Assembly: GCA_024640405.1 (NCBI GenBank) | Contig: JAHEFB010000019.1 | Coordinates: 1 to 64,000, forward strand | Length of the DNA stretch: 64,000 bases | Direction of reading: 5' to 3' | Source: Alphaproteobacteria bacterium | Lineage (GTDB): Bacteria > Pseudomonadota > Alphaproteobacteria > Rhizobiales > Aestuariivirgaceae | In this document: piece after piece, positions 18,595-28,191 of the stretch | How positions within the stretch are numbered: position 1 is the stretch's first letter | How the letters are laid out: every line of letters begins with the position of its first letter | The notes under the pieces: model-generated | Databases searched by the model: none | Told to the model about the DNA's origin: nothing | The model's input: only the letters and a program-made list of their open reading frames with translations | Program-made: the position numbers and the translations under genes

Positions 18595-18762
18595 TCAGTG
18601 GCCGCGGGCCACGTTGCCGGCTTCGGGAGCGGTAAAGATATTCTTTACCATTTCAGTCAATCCACCAAACGCACTTGTTATTGCCATTGAACGCTCAGTG
18701 TGGGCTTTACGGATAAAGAAGTCGATCGTATCAGCATCGATATTTGTTTTTGGCGTGTTCAT
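18595..18762 (-). CDS. Small 55-residue protein, possibly RSP_7527/DUF1127-N-like
   Basis: The reading frame is open to 18867, but the likely start is the ATG at 18762 (MNTPKTNIDADTIDFFIRKA), preceded by AAGGA. The product is short and amphipathic (HTERSMAITSAFGGLTEMVK). It recalls small alphaproteobacterial proteins annotated as RSP_7527-like; this is tentative. It is divergent from a GcvA-type LysR regulator and is followed by a strong terminator, both of which support a real gene. Function is unknown. Confidence 0.55.
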   Translation of the reverse strand: MNTPKTNIDADTIDFFIRKAHTERSMAITSAFGGLTEMVKNIFTAPEAGNVARGH

Positions 18763-18918
18763 AGCACTGAATTCCTTTTGTTTTTTGAGAGGCGCCGTTT
18801 TGTAATGGTTCAATTGGTCTTGCGTCGCCTCTTTTGATGAAACTGAAGATAGGGGCTTCCATTTCACCGCGCAAACGAGTTATCCTGCCTTTCAGTTAAA
18901 TAAAATTTGTTAGTGAAC

Positions 18919-19860
18919 ATGGCAGAACGTCTCCCTCCCCTTACGGCATTAAAGGCATTTGAAGCCGCATCGCGCCTGATAAGTTTTCAGGCGGCCGCAG
19001 AAGAATTGTCGGTAACCCCTGCAGCACTCAGCTACCAGATCCGGCAGCTTGAAGATCATCTGGGACTGAAACTGTTCAATCGTCTCAACCGGGCGGTCGA
19101 ATTAACCGAGCATGGCCGCCTGATCCAGCCCGGCATTCACGAGGCCTTCGAACACCTGCACCGTACCATGCGTCAGTTGCGGCGCCGGCGGCAGACCAAT
19201 GTGCTGACCGTAACGGCTGGTCCGGCATTTACGGCCAAATGGCTAAGCCCACGACTGTATCGTTTCATTGGCCGCCACCCCAACATAGATGCGCGGATTT
19301 CTGCCACTGTCGTCAAATCGGACCTCGAGATGGACGATATAGATATCGCCATCCGCTTCGGCCCCGGCGAATATCCCGGCCATTACTCCGTCAAGCTGAT
19401 GGACGAGTACATGACGCCGTTATGCGCACCGTCCCTGCTGGAGGGTGCCAACGCCATCCGCACGCCTGAAGATTTGCAGCATCACTCCCTGATACATGAC
19501 GATACTCACCAGGGCTTTTTCATCCTCCAGACCTGGGCTGACTGGCTGAAGGCGGCTGGCGCCAGCAATGTCGATCCCGGCCGGTCCGGTCTTCACTTCA
19601 ATGTCGCCGATCATGCGCTTGATGCGGCGGTTGGCGGCGGTGGTGTGGTGTTGGGCAGAACCTGCCTGGCAGAGCCCGACATCCGGGCCGGGCGCCTGGT
19701 CGCACCGTTCGACTTGCGCCTCAAGACAAATTATTCCTTTTTCATCGTATGTCTGGAATCGCGCAAGAACGAACCTGCCATCGAGGCATTCCGCACCTGG
19801 GTGATGGATGAAATGGCCGGCATTACCGAAACTGAAAAACTGCCCGGCCCGGCGGTTTAG
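18919..19860 (+). CDS. LysR-family transcriptional regulator, GcvA subgroup
   Basis: The protein starts MAERLPPLTALKAFEAASR, the pattern of GcvA-type LysR regulators. The winged helix-turn-helix spans about residues 5-65 (AAEELSVTPAALSYQIRQLE), followed by a periplasmic-binding-like effector domain to residue 313. In-frame GTG and TTG codons at 18913 and 18907 are possible starts, but the ATG at 18919 matches family N-termini. It is divergent from the 55-residue protein and may control it. The effector is unknown. Confidence 0.87.
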   Translation: MAERLPPLTALKAFEAASRLISFQAAAEELSVTPAALSYQIRQLEDHLGLKLFNRLNRAVELTEHGRLIQPGIHEAFEHLHRTMRQLRRRRQTNVLTVTAGPAFTAKWLSPRLYRFIGRHPNIDARISATVVKSDLEMDDIDIAIRFGPGEYPGHYSVKLMDEYMTPLCAPSLLEGANAIRTPEDLQHHSLIHDDTHQGFFILQTWADWLKAAGASNVDPGRSGLHFNVADHALDAAVGGGGVVLGRTCLAEPDIRAGRLVAPFDLRLKTNYSFFIVCLESRKNEPAIEAFRTWVMDEMAGITETEKLPGPAV

Positions 19861-20849
19861 CGTTTACCGTCGTTGCCAGTCGCTACCGGTTGTGTCACGG
19901 CAATCTTGCGCCTGCGAACGGGAAGCTGGGCCAGGATGGCACCTGCAATCACCAGCATGGCACCTGCAATATGCTGCCCGGTTACAAACGACCCGCCTGC
20001 AGCCGCCATTACGATTACGTAAAACGGCACCATGTTGTGATGCATGGCCGCCACGGTGACGCCGACAACCCTGCCCGTCCACAACCACAATACAGTCGAC
20101 AAACCCACCGACACACACGACATGACTGCGATGATGGCCAGAGTGGCGGTGGAAAAGTCTGCTTCGACAGTGCGGCCAGCGCCCAGGACGGTGACCAGAA
20201 CAAGGATACAGGGAACCGCACCCACCAGCATGCTGACGCTGACCTTGGCGATGTCCGGTGCCGTGACAAATCGGACGACCAGCTGGCGGGTGAACCAGAC
20301 ATAGGCGATGATCGCGACCAGCACGAACAAAACGCCGGACAACGAACCCTGGCTTCCACTGCCCTGCGCAGATACCGAACTGGTCAGCACCCCGCCGGCC
20401 ACTGTCAATGCAATCGCCAGCAGCAGTTTCAAGCGTGGTTTTTCCAGCCCTTCCAGCCATCCCATCACTGCAGAGAACATCGGCATTGCCGAGATTATGA
20501 CTGCTGCCGAAACCGCATCAATGCGTGATTGCCCGACTATGAAAAACAGCGCGGACACCCCGGAAACAATTGAAATGACGACAAATCGCCGGTCCCGCAC
20601 CAGGGCGAACATGGCATGGCCCTGCCCCAGCGCCAGCCCAACCATTGCAATAACCAGCCCTGCAAGCACCATTCGTGCCGGCGCCAATGCTACTGCGTCC
20701 CAGCTTGCCAGAATGAAAACTGACAGCGGGAAATGCGATGACCACAAGATCATGCATATGACACCGGCCAGATTGCCCTTGAAAATTTCACGGTCCATGC
20801 TTGCAGACACTGCTTGCGCCATACCAACTTTGCAATCAAAACATGACAT
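19857..20849 (-). CDS. DMT-superfamily (EamA) transporter
   Basis: The protein of about 330 residues has ten predicted membrane helices in two EamA repeats, for example NLAGVICMILWSSHFPLSVF and SLSGVLFVLVAIIAYVWFT. These inner-membrane carriers export amino acids or other metabolites; the substrate is not predictable. The start is uncertain: the ATG at 20849 has GGAG only three bases upstream, the ATG at 20822 (MAQAVSASMDREIF) has a poor site, and an in-frame codon reaches 20888. The final bases overlap the convergent LysR gene by four. Confidence 0.82.
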   Translation of the reverse strand: MSCFDCKVGMAQAVSASMDREIFKGNLAGVICMILWSSHFPLSVFILASWDAVALAPARMVLAGLVIAMVGLALGQGHAMFALVRDRRFVVISIVSGVSALFFIVGQSRIDAVSAAVIISAMPMFSAVMGWLEGLEKPRLKLLLAIALTVAGGVLTSSVSAQGSGSQGSLSGVLFVLVAIIAYVWFTRQLVVRFVTAPDIAKVSVSMLVGAVPCILVLVTVLGAGRTVEADFSTATLAIIAVMSCVSVGLSTVLWLWTGRVVGVTVAAMHHNMVPFYVIVMAAAGGSFVTGQHIAGAMLVIAGAILAQLPVRRRKIAVTQPVATGNDGKR

Positions 20850-20939
20850 GAACTCCGGGGGTTGACCACAGCACCTGCCATCAGACACAAATGACCTGCA
20901 GATTGGCTATTACACCTCGGGTCAGGAGCTCACCCAGCT

Positions 20940-21176
20940 ATGAAACCGTTTTTCGTGCAGATCAAATGCGAACTGGGCAAAGCCTACGAAGTCGCCACCC
21001 AACTGGCTGATTCCGAGATCGCTTCCGAAGTTTATTCAACAGCCGGAGGATGGGATCTGCTGGTGAAATTCTACCTGCAGGACGGCGAAGACGTCGGGCA
21101 CTTCATCAACGAGCAGGTCCACTCCATTGCCGGTGTGAAAGACACCTACACCATCGTCACATATCGCGCCTTCTAG
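20940..21176 (+). CDS. Stand-alone Lrp/AsnC ligand-binding (RAM) domain protein
   Basis: The 78-residue protein is just the effector-binding domain of Lrp/AsnC regulators with no DNA-binding part: MKPFFVQIKCELGKAYEVA, then YSTAGGWDLLVKFYL and HFINEQVHSIAGVKDTYT. Such domains bind amino acids and assemble into ring-shaped oligomers. It lies 8 bases before a racemase-family gene and ahead of a TRAP transporter, so it may sense the compound handled there. That role is inference. Confidence 0.8.
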   Translation: MKPFFVQIKCELGKAYEVATQLADSEIASEVYSTAGGWDLLVKFYLQDGEDVGHFINEQVHSIAGVKDTYTIVTYRAF

Positions 21177-21184
21177 AGTTCCGA

Positions 21185-21892
21185 ATGCCTCAATCAGCCA
21201 GCCCCATACCCAGCCACACGGTGCTGGGTGTGTTGATGCTGGACACCAACTTTCCACGGCCTGAAGGCGACATCGGCAATCCCGGCAGTTTTGATCATCC
21301 GGTCATCTACCGTCGCCTGCCGGGAGCAATTGTCTCCCGCATCGTCACTGACAAACCTTTGCCGGGCGAACTGGTGGATCATTTCGTTGATCAGGCTCGA
21401 GCCCTGGAGACCGATGGCGCAACCCTGATAACGACAAGTTGCGGATTTCTGTTTCCATTGCAGCGCCGCATTCAGGCAGCTGTCGGTGTACCGGTCGTCA
21501 CCTCTGCCCTGTGCATGCTGCCAGCCTTGCGGCAACGCACGGGCTCGGACAAACCAATCGGAATCCTGACATTTGATGCTGCGCGCCTGTCTCCTCACCA
21601 CATTCCCGATGACGGGCCTGTTATCATCGAAGGCCTGATGCCCGACGATCACCTCTATAAAGTCATTGCCGATGATCTGCCTGAACTTGATCAGGATCTG
21701 GCCCGAACCAACGTCGTTGACGCCCTGCAACGCCTGGCGTCGCGCGACGCCGGTATCCAGAGTGTGGTTCTGGAGTGCACCAATCTGCCACCCTACAAAT
21801 CCGCCATGCTGAGAACCCGTGGGCACTCGATCTTCGATGTTCACGATGCAATATCACTTGCAAAACGAGCACAAAATATAAATGAATCGTAA
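21185..21892 (+). CDS. Aspartate/glutamate racemase superfamily protein
   Basis: The 235-residue protein shows the two-cysteine architecture of Asp/Glu/hydantoin racemases and maleate isomerases, with one cysteine in TTSCGFLFP and the second in VVLECTNLPPY. The start is the ATG at 21185 (MPQSASPIPSHTVLG); the open frame extends further upstream over the AsnC-domain gene. It precedes the TRAP transporter genes on the same strand with 88 bases between, so the transported compound may be its substrate. Exact activity is not determinable. Confidence 0.8.
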   Translation: MPQSASPIPSHTVLGVLMLDTNFPRPEGDIGNPGSFDHPVIYRRLPGAIVSRIVTDKPLPGELVDHFVDQARALETDGATLITTSCGFLFPLQRRIQAAVGVPVVTSALCMLPALRQRTGSDKPIGILTFDAARLSPHHIPDDGPVIIEGLMPDDHLYKVIADDLPELDQDLARTNVVDALQRLASRDAGIQSVVLECTNLPPYKSAMLRTRGHSIFDVHDAISLAKRAQNINES

Positions 21893-21980
21893 TTGTAGAT
21901 GCTGAAGCCCATAAAACTGCTTGCCAAGCACAGCACCATGTAGTGACATTCAGCCACGGTTCTAAAACAGGGAGTAAGCT

Positions 21981-22967
21981 ATGACGAAACACCTCAAGAT
22001 AACTGCACCTGCGGCTATTGCAGCCCTCACATTGTCTGCCGGCATCACCTTTGCCGCAGATGTGAAATGGGACATGCCAATGGCCTATTCGGCATCCAAC
22101 TATCACTCCGAAAACGGCGCACAGTTTGCCAAGGAAGTTACCGAAGCATCCGGCGGCAAGCTGGAAATCGTGTCCCATCCAGGCGGATCACTGTTCAAGG
22201 GCGGAGAGATTTTCCGTGCCGTACGCACAGGCCAGGCACCAATCGGCGAGCGTCTGATTTCGGCATTGGGCAACGAAGACCCGCTGTTTGAAATCGACAG
22301 CCTGCCGTTCCTGGCGACCAGCTTTGCCGAAGCAAGAAAACTCTATGACGCGACCAAGCCTGAGCTTCAGAAAGTTCTCGCAAGCAAGGGACTGACCCTG
22401 CTCTATACAGTACCCTGGCCGCCTCAGGGCCTGTATGCCAAGAAGGAAGTCAATTCCACCGCCGACATGAAGGGCGTCACCTTCCGGGCCTACAATGCGG
22501 CTACCTCCCGCCTTGCAGAACTGATGGGCGCGGTTCCGACCAAGATTGAAGCCGCCGAATTGTCCCAGGCATTCGCTACCGGTGCCGTTGAAAGCATGGT
22601 CTCGTCCGGCTCGACCGGCTACGACCGCAAGCTGTGGGAGCATGCTTCGCACTGGTACAATATTCAGGCCTGGTTGCCCAAGAACATGGTTATTGTGAAC
22701 AACGATGCCTGGGCGAAGCTCGATGAAGCCACTCAGAAGGTGGTTCTCGACAAAGCCGCCGCTGCCGAGGCCCGCGGGTGGGCCAAGGCTGAAGAACTGG
22801 CCAACTGGTATGTGGAACAACTTGCCAAGGAAGGCATGAAAGTCGGCCCCGCCGGTGACAAGCTGAAAGCGGACTTTGCTGCAATCGGCGAGACCATGAC
22901 CAAGGAATGGCTGGGCAAGGCTGGCGACTCTGGCAAGGCAGCCGTCGACGCTTACAAGGCAATGTAA
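21981..22967 (+). CDS. TRAP transporter periplasmic solute-binding protein (DctP family)
   Basis: The 328-residue protein has a signal peptide (to about residue 23, GITFAA) and the DctP fold. The segment MKGVTFRAYNAATSRLAELM contains the arginine that usually binds the ligand carboxylate. GGSLFKGGEIFRAVRTGQ is typical of the subgroup near Asp/Glu racemase genes. CAGGGAG precedes the start. The small and large permease genes follow, giving a complete tripartite carrier driven by the sodium or proton gradient. Confidence 0.92.
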   Translation: MTKHLKITAPAAIAALTLSAGITFAADVKWDMPMAYSASNYHSENGAQFAKEVTEASGGKLEIVSHPGGSLFKGGEIFRAVRTGQAPIGERLISALGNEDPLFEIDSLPFLATSFAEARKLYDATKPELQKVLASKGLTLLYTVPWPPQGLYAKKEVNSTADMKGVTFRAYNAATSRLAELMGAVPTKIEAAELSQAFATGAVESMVSSGSTGYDRKLWEHASHWYNIQAWLPKNMVIVNNDAWAKLDEATQKVVLDKAAAAEARGWAKAEELANWYVEQLAKEGMKVGPAGDKLKADFAAIGETMTKEWLGKAGDSGKAAVDAYKAM

Positions 22968-23029
22968 ACTCCAGTCATGCTGAAACGGTTTTTACCGTAA
23001 GACAACAATCAAGGGGCGAGTGAACAAAT

Positions 23030-23566
23030 ATGAACGAATTTTTCACTCGTCTCGACAGGGCGCTTGAACGACTCTACGTCTGGTCCGGCGCTGCCGCTGC
23101 GGTGTTTCTGGTCCTGGTCGGCGTGTGCGTTTTGACTTCAATCGTATCTCGTCTGCTGGACATCTACGTTGCCGGCATCAACGAATATTCCGGTTATGCG
23201 ATGGCGGCCTCATCCTTCCTGGCGCTTGCCCACACCTTGCGCGAAGGTGGCCATATACGCGTGGCGCTGGTGCGATCAAAACTCCAGCCGCAAGCAAAAT
23301 TGTGGCTGGAAGTATGGTGCCTGCTGGTGGCAACTGCCATGAGCAGTTACCTGGCCTACTACCTTGTCTACCTCGCCTGGATATCCTGGAAATTCGAGGA
23401 GAAATCCGAAGGTGCGGCAGCCACCCTGCTGTGGTGGCCACAGTCAATCATTGCAGTCGGCTCCATCATCTTCGCAATATCGGTGGCACACGGCCTGGTT
23501 CGGGTAATCGTCAGGCGTGACCCGGATGCTGCGTCGGCGGCCCCCACTGAACTGACAGCGGAGTAA
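23030..23566 (+). CDS. TRAP transporter small permease (DctQ family)
   Basis: The 178-residue inner-membrane protein has four predicted helices, for example AAAVFLVLVGVCVLTSIVSR and SIIAVGSIIFAISVAHGLV, and the family landmark ALAHTLREGGHIRV. It partners with the DctM protein encoded 6 bases downstream. A 62-base gap separates it from the solute-binding gene and holds AAGGGGCGAG as ribosome binding site. Confidence 0.9.
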   Translation: MNEFFTRLDRALERLYVWSGAAAAVFLVLVGVCVLTSIVSRLLDIYVAGINEYSGYAMAASSFLALAHTLREGGHIRVALVRSKLQPQAKLWLEVWCLLVATAMSSYLAYYLVYLAWISWKFEEKSEGAAATLLWWPQSIIAVGSIIFAISVAHGLVRVIVRRDPDAASAAPTELTAE

Positions 23567-23572
23567 CCGATC

Positions 23573-24868
23573 ATGGAAGGCGTCGCACTCACCTTGATCT
23601 TTCTCCTGGTTCTGTTCACCCTGCTTGGATCCAGCGTATGGATCGGCATCTCGCTGCTTGCCGTTGCCTGGGTCGGCATGGAAATGTTCACCACCCGGCT
23701 GGTTGGAGATTCCATGGCGCTGACCATCTGGTCAGCCTCTTCAAGCTGGACGCTTACCGCCCTGCCGCTGTTTGTGTGGATGGGAGAAATCCTGTTTCGA
23801 ACAAGGCTTTCCGAAAATCTGTTCAAGGGGCTTCAGCCCTGGTTGCACGGGCTTCCCGGCGGTTTGCTGCATGTGAACATCACCGGTTCGGCAATATTTG
23901 CCGCCATTTGCGGATCATCCGCAGCAACGGTTCTGACAGTTGGCAAAATGGCCGTACCTGAACTCAAGCGCAGAAAATACCCTGAAAACATGATCATCGG
24001 AACACTGGCCGGCGCGGGCACGCTGGGCCTTTTGATCCCGCCTTCGATCATCCTCATCATCTACGGCGTTACCGTCAACGAGAGCATCGTCAAGCTTTTC
24101 ATCGCCGGCGTCATACCGGGCATCATGCTGGCGCTGATGTTCATGGGGTATGTGGCAATCTGGGATCTGCTGGGCGGGCGCAAGGACCGCACCGACAAGG
24201 CGTCCTACACAATGTCGGACCGCATGCGGGCGCTGGCCCAACTGGCACCGATCATGTTGCTGATCCTGTCGATCATGGGCTCGATTGCATTTGGCTACGC
24301 CACGGCCACCGAAGCAGCCGTGCTTGGCGTACTCGGCGCATTCGCCATCTCATGGCAGCAGGGACACCTCACCCGGGAAAACTTCATATCCTCGCTGATG
24401 GGTGCAACCAGAACCTCCTGCATGATTGCGTTCATCCTTGCCGGATCTGCCTTCCTGACCCTTGCCATGGGCTTCACCGGCCTGCCGCGGGCTGTGGCTG
24501 AATTCATCGCACAAATGCAGTTGACACCGGCCATGCTGATCGCTGTGCTGGCGGTTTTCTACATCATACTCGGGTGTTTCCTGGACGGCATTTCATCAAT
24601 CGTGCTCACCATGGCAGTCGTTGAGCCGATTGCGCGTCAGGCCGGTTTCGACATGATCTGGTTCGGCGTATTCCTGACCATCGTGGTCGAAATCGCCCAG
24701 ATCACCCCGCCTATCGGATTCAACCTGTTTGTCCTGCAAGGCATGACAGGCCGTGATATGGATTTCATCGCCAGGGCAGCCCTGCCGATGTTTGCGCTCA
24801 TGGTGCTCGCCGTCGTCATCATATCCTTCTTCCCCGGCATTGCCACATGGCTGCCGTCGATGATGTAG
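23573..24868 (+). CDS. TRAP transporter large permease (DctM family)
   Basis: The 431-residue protein has about twelve membrane helices and the conserved signature GTLAGAGTLGLLIPPSIILI, followed by VTVNESIVKLFIAGVIPG. A second conserved region is EIAQITPPIGFNLFVLQG. It is the transport subunit of the carrier with the preceding DctP and DctQ proteins. A BASS-type gene starts only 6 bases after its stop, so a shared transcript is likely. Confidence 0.93.
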   Translation: MEGVALTLIFLLVLFTLLGSSVWIGISLLAVAWVGMEMFTTRLVGDSMALTIWSASSSWTLTALPLFVWMGEILFRTRLSENLFKGLQPWLHGLPGGLLHVNITGSAIFAAICGSSAATVLTVGKMAVPELKRRKYPENMIIGTLAGAGTLGLLIPPSIILIIYGVTVNESIVKLFIAGVIPGIMLALMFMGYVAIWDLLGGRKDRTDKASYTMSDRMRALAQLAPIMLLILSIMGSIAFGYATATEAAVLGVLGAFAISWQQGHLTRENFISSLMGATRTSCMIAFILAGSAFLTLAMGFTGLPRAVAEFIAQMQLTPAMLIAVLAVFYIILGCFLDGISSIVLTMAVVEPIARQAGFDMIWFGVFLTIVVEIAQITPPIGFNLFVLQGMTGRDMDFIARAALPMFALMVLAVVIISFFPGIATWLPSMM

Positions 24869-24874
24869 ATCCAG

Positions 24875-25810
24875 ATGCTCCGGAACAGCCTTGAATGGAC
24901 AGGGCGATACGGCACATTGCTGATGCCCGCTGGCATTGTTATCGGCTGCCTGTTTCAGCCACTGGCGGAGCTTTTGCGCCCTGCGCTGGCACTTTGCGTT
25001 TTCCTGATGCTGGCCGTCGTCCTGTCAAGGCTGGAGATCCAGCAGGCACTGGCACACATACGCAAGCCCCGGGTTTTCCTGATCTCGCTGGTATGGGCCT
25101 TCATCGCCATACCGGTACTGTTCATAGGTTTCCTGCAAATCTTTCCCCAGTCTCCCGGCATCAATGCTGTGCTGATCATCTATGCAACATCACCGCCAAA
25201 TTTCGGTGGCGCAGCGCTCGCATTTCTGATGGGGCTTGATGGAGCATTGACCGTGGCAACCATCTTCGCATCCACCGCTATTCATCCCATCATAACGCCA
25301 CTGTTTACGGAAATATTTGCGCACAACGCGATCCAGATTTCCGGCATCGACCTGGCCGTCCGGCTCGCCGGGCTTATCGGCGGCTCTTCCATTCTGGCGT
25401 GGGGATTACGCCGCTGGCTGGGCGCAGAAAGACGCAGGGCAGCATCCGGCATTTTCGACGGCCTGAATGTCATCATCATGGTGGTGTTTGCAATTGCACT
25501 GATGGATGGAATTCCTGCGCGCGTATTTGCCCAGCCGTCATATTCCTTCGCACTGGCGGTTCTCGCCACCGCACTTCATATCGGACTCAATGCCATCACC
25601 GTTGCAGCGTTCTGGGTCACCGGTCGGCTGCGTGCCTACACATACGGCTACTCCCACTCAGGCAGAAACATCGCGGTTGTGATGAGTGTGCTGGGGTCTG
25701 CCGCTCCAGACGATGCCTGGCTGTTTTTCGCCATGTTGCAGTTTCCGATTTTCTGCCTGCCGATGCTGTTAAGGCCGCTTTATCTGTACCTGCTGCCAGA
25801 TCGAGGGTGA
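24875..25810 (+). CDS. BASS-type (bile acid:sodium symporter-like) membrane transporter
   Basis: The 311-residue protein has about ten membrane helices arranged like the bile-acid/sodium symporter superfamily, including YATSPPNFGGAALAFLMGLD and YGYSHSGRNIAVVMSVLG, which resemble the crossover motifs of that fold. It is appended to a complete TRAP transporter operon, 6 bases after dctM, so two unrelated carriers may serve the same or a related compound. The substrate is unknown. Family assignment is moderately confident. Confidence 0.72.
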   Translation: MLRNSLEWTGRYGTLLMPAGIVIGCLFQPLAELLRPALALCVFLMLAVVLSRLEIQQALAHIRKPRVFLISLVWAFIAIPVLFIGFLQIFPQSPGINAVLIIYATSPPNFGGAALAFLMGLDGALTVATIFASTAIHPIITPLFTEIFAHNAIQISGIDLAVRLAGLIGGSSILAWGLRRWLGAERRRAASGIFDGLNVIIMVVFAIALMDGIPARVFAQPSYSFALAVLATALHIGLNAITVAAFWVTGRLRAYTYGYSHSGRNIAVVMSVLGSAAPDDAWLFFAMLQFPIFCLPMLLRPLYLYLLPDRG

Positions 25811-25878
25811 CGGCCGCATGCTAACCACATTGCAACGTCTGGCTCGCAACGCATGGCAATCTCGTCCATAATGTTGCA

Positions 25879-26601
25879 ATGAGATTCTTTGTGCTCGCAT
25901 TTGTGGTCATTTTGCAGCTCGTGGTCAACGTCAAGCTGGCTGCGGCTGCGGATGCGTCTGATCGCGCAATAATCGGGTTTTCCCAGGACGGCAGCCATTT
26001 CGCCTTTGAGGAATACGGTGTCCAGGACGGTTCCGGCTTCCCGTATGCCGATATTTTCATCATTGATCTCATTGAGGACAAATGGGTAAAGGGTTCACCG
26101 ATCCGCGTGCTCGTGCGCGACGAAAAGGCAACGGCCCACTCAGCCCGTCACCAGGCGCTCACCGAGGCCGCACCGCTCATTGAGAAATACGGCACGGTGC
26201 AGCCTGCCAAACTGCTGGCCAGCAACGCCGTCGGCGAACGCGTCACCTCACCTCACAAAATGACATTCAGGCGATTCCATAATGTTTCCACATTCTGGAC
26301 GGTGCAACTCACTGAAATCGACATCGAGCAACCTGGCGAGTGCAAACCGTTCAGCCCGGTACGCGGCTTTGCCCTGGCAACTGGAATCGTTGGAAAGGGC
26401 CCGGCAACCGAAGTCTACCGCGACAAGAAACTCCCCAAGAGTCGCGGCTGTCCGGAAAGCTACAAACTGGCCGATGTCATTGCATATGGCGAAAACGAAA
26501 ACGCGCCGGCGGTTGTCCTGGTTCACAAGCTGACATTCGGATTTGAAGGCCGCGATGCCCGCTTTGTAGCCGTACCGATAAGACTTCCTTCCTGGAGATA
26601 A
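25879..26601 (+). CDS. Secreted DUF2259-family protein
   Basis: The 240-residue protein has a signal peptide (residues 1-24, ending KLAAAA) followed by a domain beginning AIIGFSQDGSHFAFEEYGVQ and ending FEGRDARFVAVPIRLPSW. This pattern fits DUF2259, a predicted secreted family of unknown function in alphaproteobacteria. Two cysteines (PGECKPF and SRGCPES) may form a disulfide. It lies just upstream of purB on the same strand, but about 180 bases apart. Confidence 0.78.
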   Translation: MRFFVLAFVVILQLVVNVKLAAAADASDRAIIGFSQDGSHFAFEEYGVQDGSGFPYADIFIIDLIEDKWVKGSPIRVLVRDEKATAHSARHQALTEAAPLIEKYGTVQPAKLLASNAVGERVTSPHKMTFRRFHNVSTFWTVQLTEIDIEQPGECKPFSPVRGFALATGIVGKGPATEVYRDKKLPKSRGCPESYKLADVIAYGENENAPAVVLVHKLTFGFEGRDARFVAVPIRLPSWR

Positions 26602-26783
26602 CCTGACGCCTGCCCGATCTTGTGTTGAGTGTGCCCAACCGCTCTGCTAGAGAAAAGGGCGTTTAGTCAAAATCAAGAGATCATCATCAAATGCGCAAAC
26701 TTGGCGCAATTGATGATGCGAATTTAACCCCCTATACTCTAGATCAACGCTATCTCCTTCTTTTCATCGAAAGCAGCCTTGAC

Positions 26784-28085
26784 ATGATCCCGCGTTATAC
26801 CCGTCCGGAAATGGCCGACATCTGGTCGCCCGAACAAAAGTTCCGCATCTGGTTTGAAATCGAGGCTCATGCTGCAGATGCACAGGCTGAGCTGGGCGTC
26901 ATCCCGAAGGCCGCGGCGAAAACCGTCTGGGACAAGGCACGTGATGCGGAGTTTGACGTTGCCCGCATTGACGCCATCGAGGCGGAAGTAAAACACGACG
27001 TCATCGCGTTCCTTACCCATCTTTCCGAAATCGTCGGACCGGAAGCCCGTTTTGTGCATCAGGGGATGACATCATCAGACGTGCTGGATACATGTTTCAA
27101 TGTTCAGCTGGTGCGTGCTGCCGACCTGCTGCTGGAAGACATCGACGGATTACTGGCAGCACTGAAGAAGCGTGCACTTGAACACAAGGACACACTGACC
27201 ATCGGGCGCAGTCACGCCATCCATGCTGAACCGACCACGTTCGGCCTGAAACTCGCCCAGGCCTACGCTGAATTTGCCCGCTGCAGGCAACGCCTCGAGT
27301 TTGCCCGCAAGGAGGTCGCCACCTGCGCCATCTCCGGTGCGGTCGGCACGTTTGCCAATATCGATCCGTCCGTTGAAGAGCATGTGGCCAGGAAAATGGG
27401 TCTGGAAATCGAACCGGTTTCGACCCAGGTAATCCCGCGTGACCGGCATGCCATGTATTTCTCCGTGCTGGGTGTCGTCGCCTCGTCTGTTGAACGTCTT
27501 GCCACCGAGATTCGCCACCTGCAACGCACCGAAGTTCTGGAGGTTGAGGAGTTCTTTTCCGCCGGCCAGAAAGGGTCGTCGGCCATGCCGCACAAGCGCA
27601 ATCCGGTGCTGACCGAAAACCTGACCGGCCTCGCCCGCCTGGTACGATCTGCCGCCATGCCGGCCATGGAGAACGTGGCACTTTGGCATGAACGCGATAT
27701 TTCCCATTCTTCCGTCGAACGCGGCATTGGTCCGGACGCTACCGTGCATCTCGACTTTGCCCTGCGCCGCCTGACCGGTGTCATCGACAAGCTTGTCATC
27801 TATCCTGAAAACATGCAGGCCAATCTCGACAAACTCGGCGGCCTGGTACACTCACAGCGCGTGCTGCTGGCGCTGACGCAGAATGGCGTCAGCCGCGAAG
27901 ACAGCTACCGTCTGGTACAGCGCAATGCCATGCCGGTCTGGCGCGGCGAAGGAAACTTCCTGGACCTCCTGAAAGCAGATACCGATGTGAAGGCAGCACT
28001 GTCGGACGCCGACCTCGATGCGCTGTTCGACATGGGCTATCATACCAAGCACGTCGATACGATATTCGCTCGGGTTTTCGGTTGA
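26784..28085 (+). CDS. purB: Adenylosuccinate lyase
   Basis: The 433-residue enzyme cleaves SAICAR to AICAR and adenylosuccinate to AMP, both with loss of fumarate. The superfamily signature SSAMPHKRNP and the motif HQGMTSSDVLDTC are intact. The start is the ATG at 26784 (MIPRYTRPEM), which matches family N-termini. The frame is open back to 26691 without homology to support it. It is convergent with the kinase gene downstream. Confidence 0.96.
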   Translation: MIPRYTRPEMADIWSPEQKFRIWFEIEAHAADAQAELGVIPKAAAKTVWDKARDAEFDVARIDAIEAEVKHDVIAFLTHLSEIVGPEARFVHQGMTSSDVLDTCFNVQLVRAADLLLEDIDGLLAALKKRALEHKDTLTIGRSHAIHAEPTTFGLKLAQAYAEFARCRQRLEFARKEVATCAISGAVGTFANIDPSVEEHVARKMGLEIEPVSTQVIPRDRHAMYFSVLGVVASSVERLATEIRHLQRTEVLEVEEFFSAGQKGSSAMPHKRNPVLTENLTGLARLVRSAAMPAMENVALWHERDISHSSVERGIGPDATVHLDFALRRLTGVIDKLVIYPENMQANLDKLGGLVHSQRVLLALTQNGVSREDSYRLVQRNAMPVWRGEGNFLDLLKADTDVKAALSDADLDALFDMGYHTKHVDTIFARVFG

Positions 28086-28191
28086 CCGGCTACGTTAACT
28101 GCAACTTCAAGCCGTCAAACGTGGTCCCCTGTGCTGCCGTCAAACCGTCGCGGGTGACATACGCATCTGCGCCTTTGCGGGGGTCAGCCAG

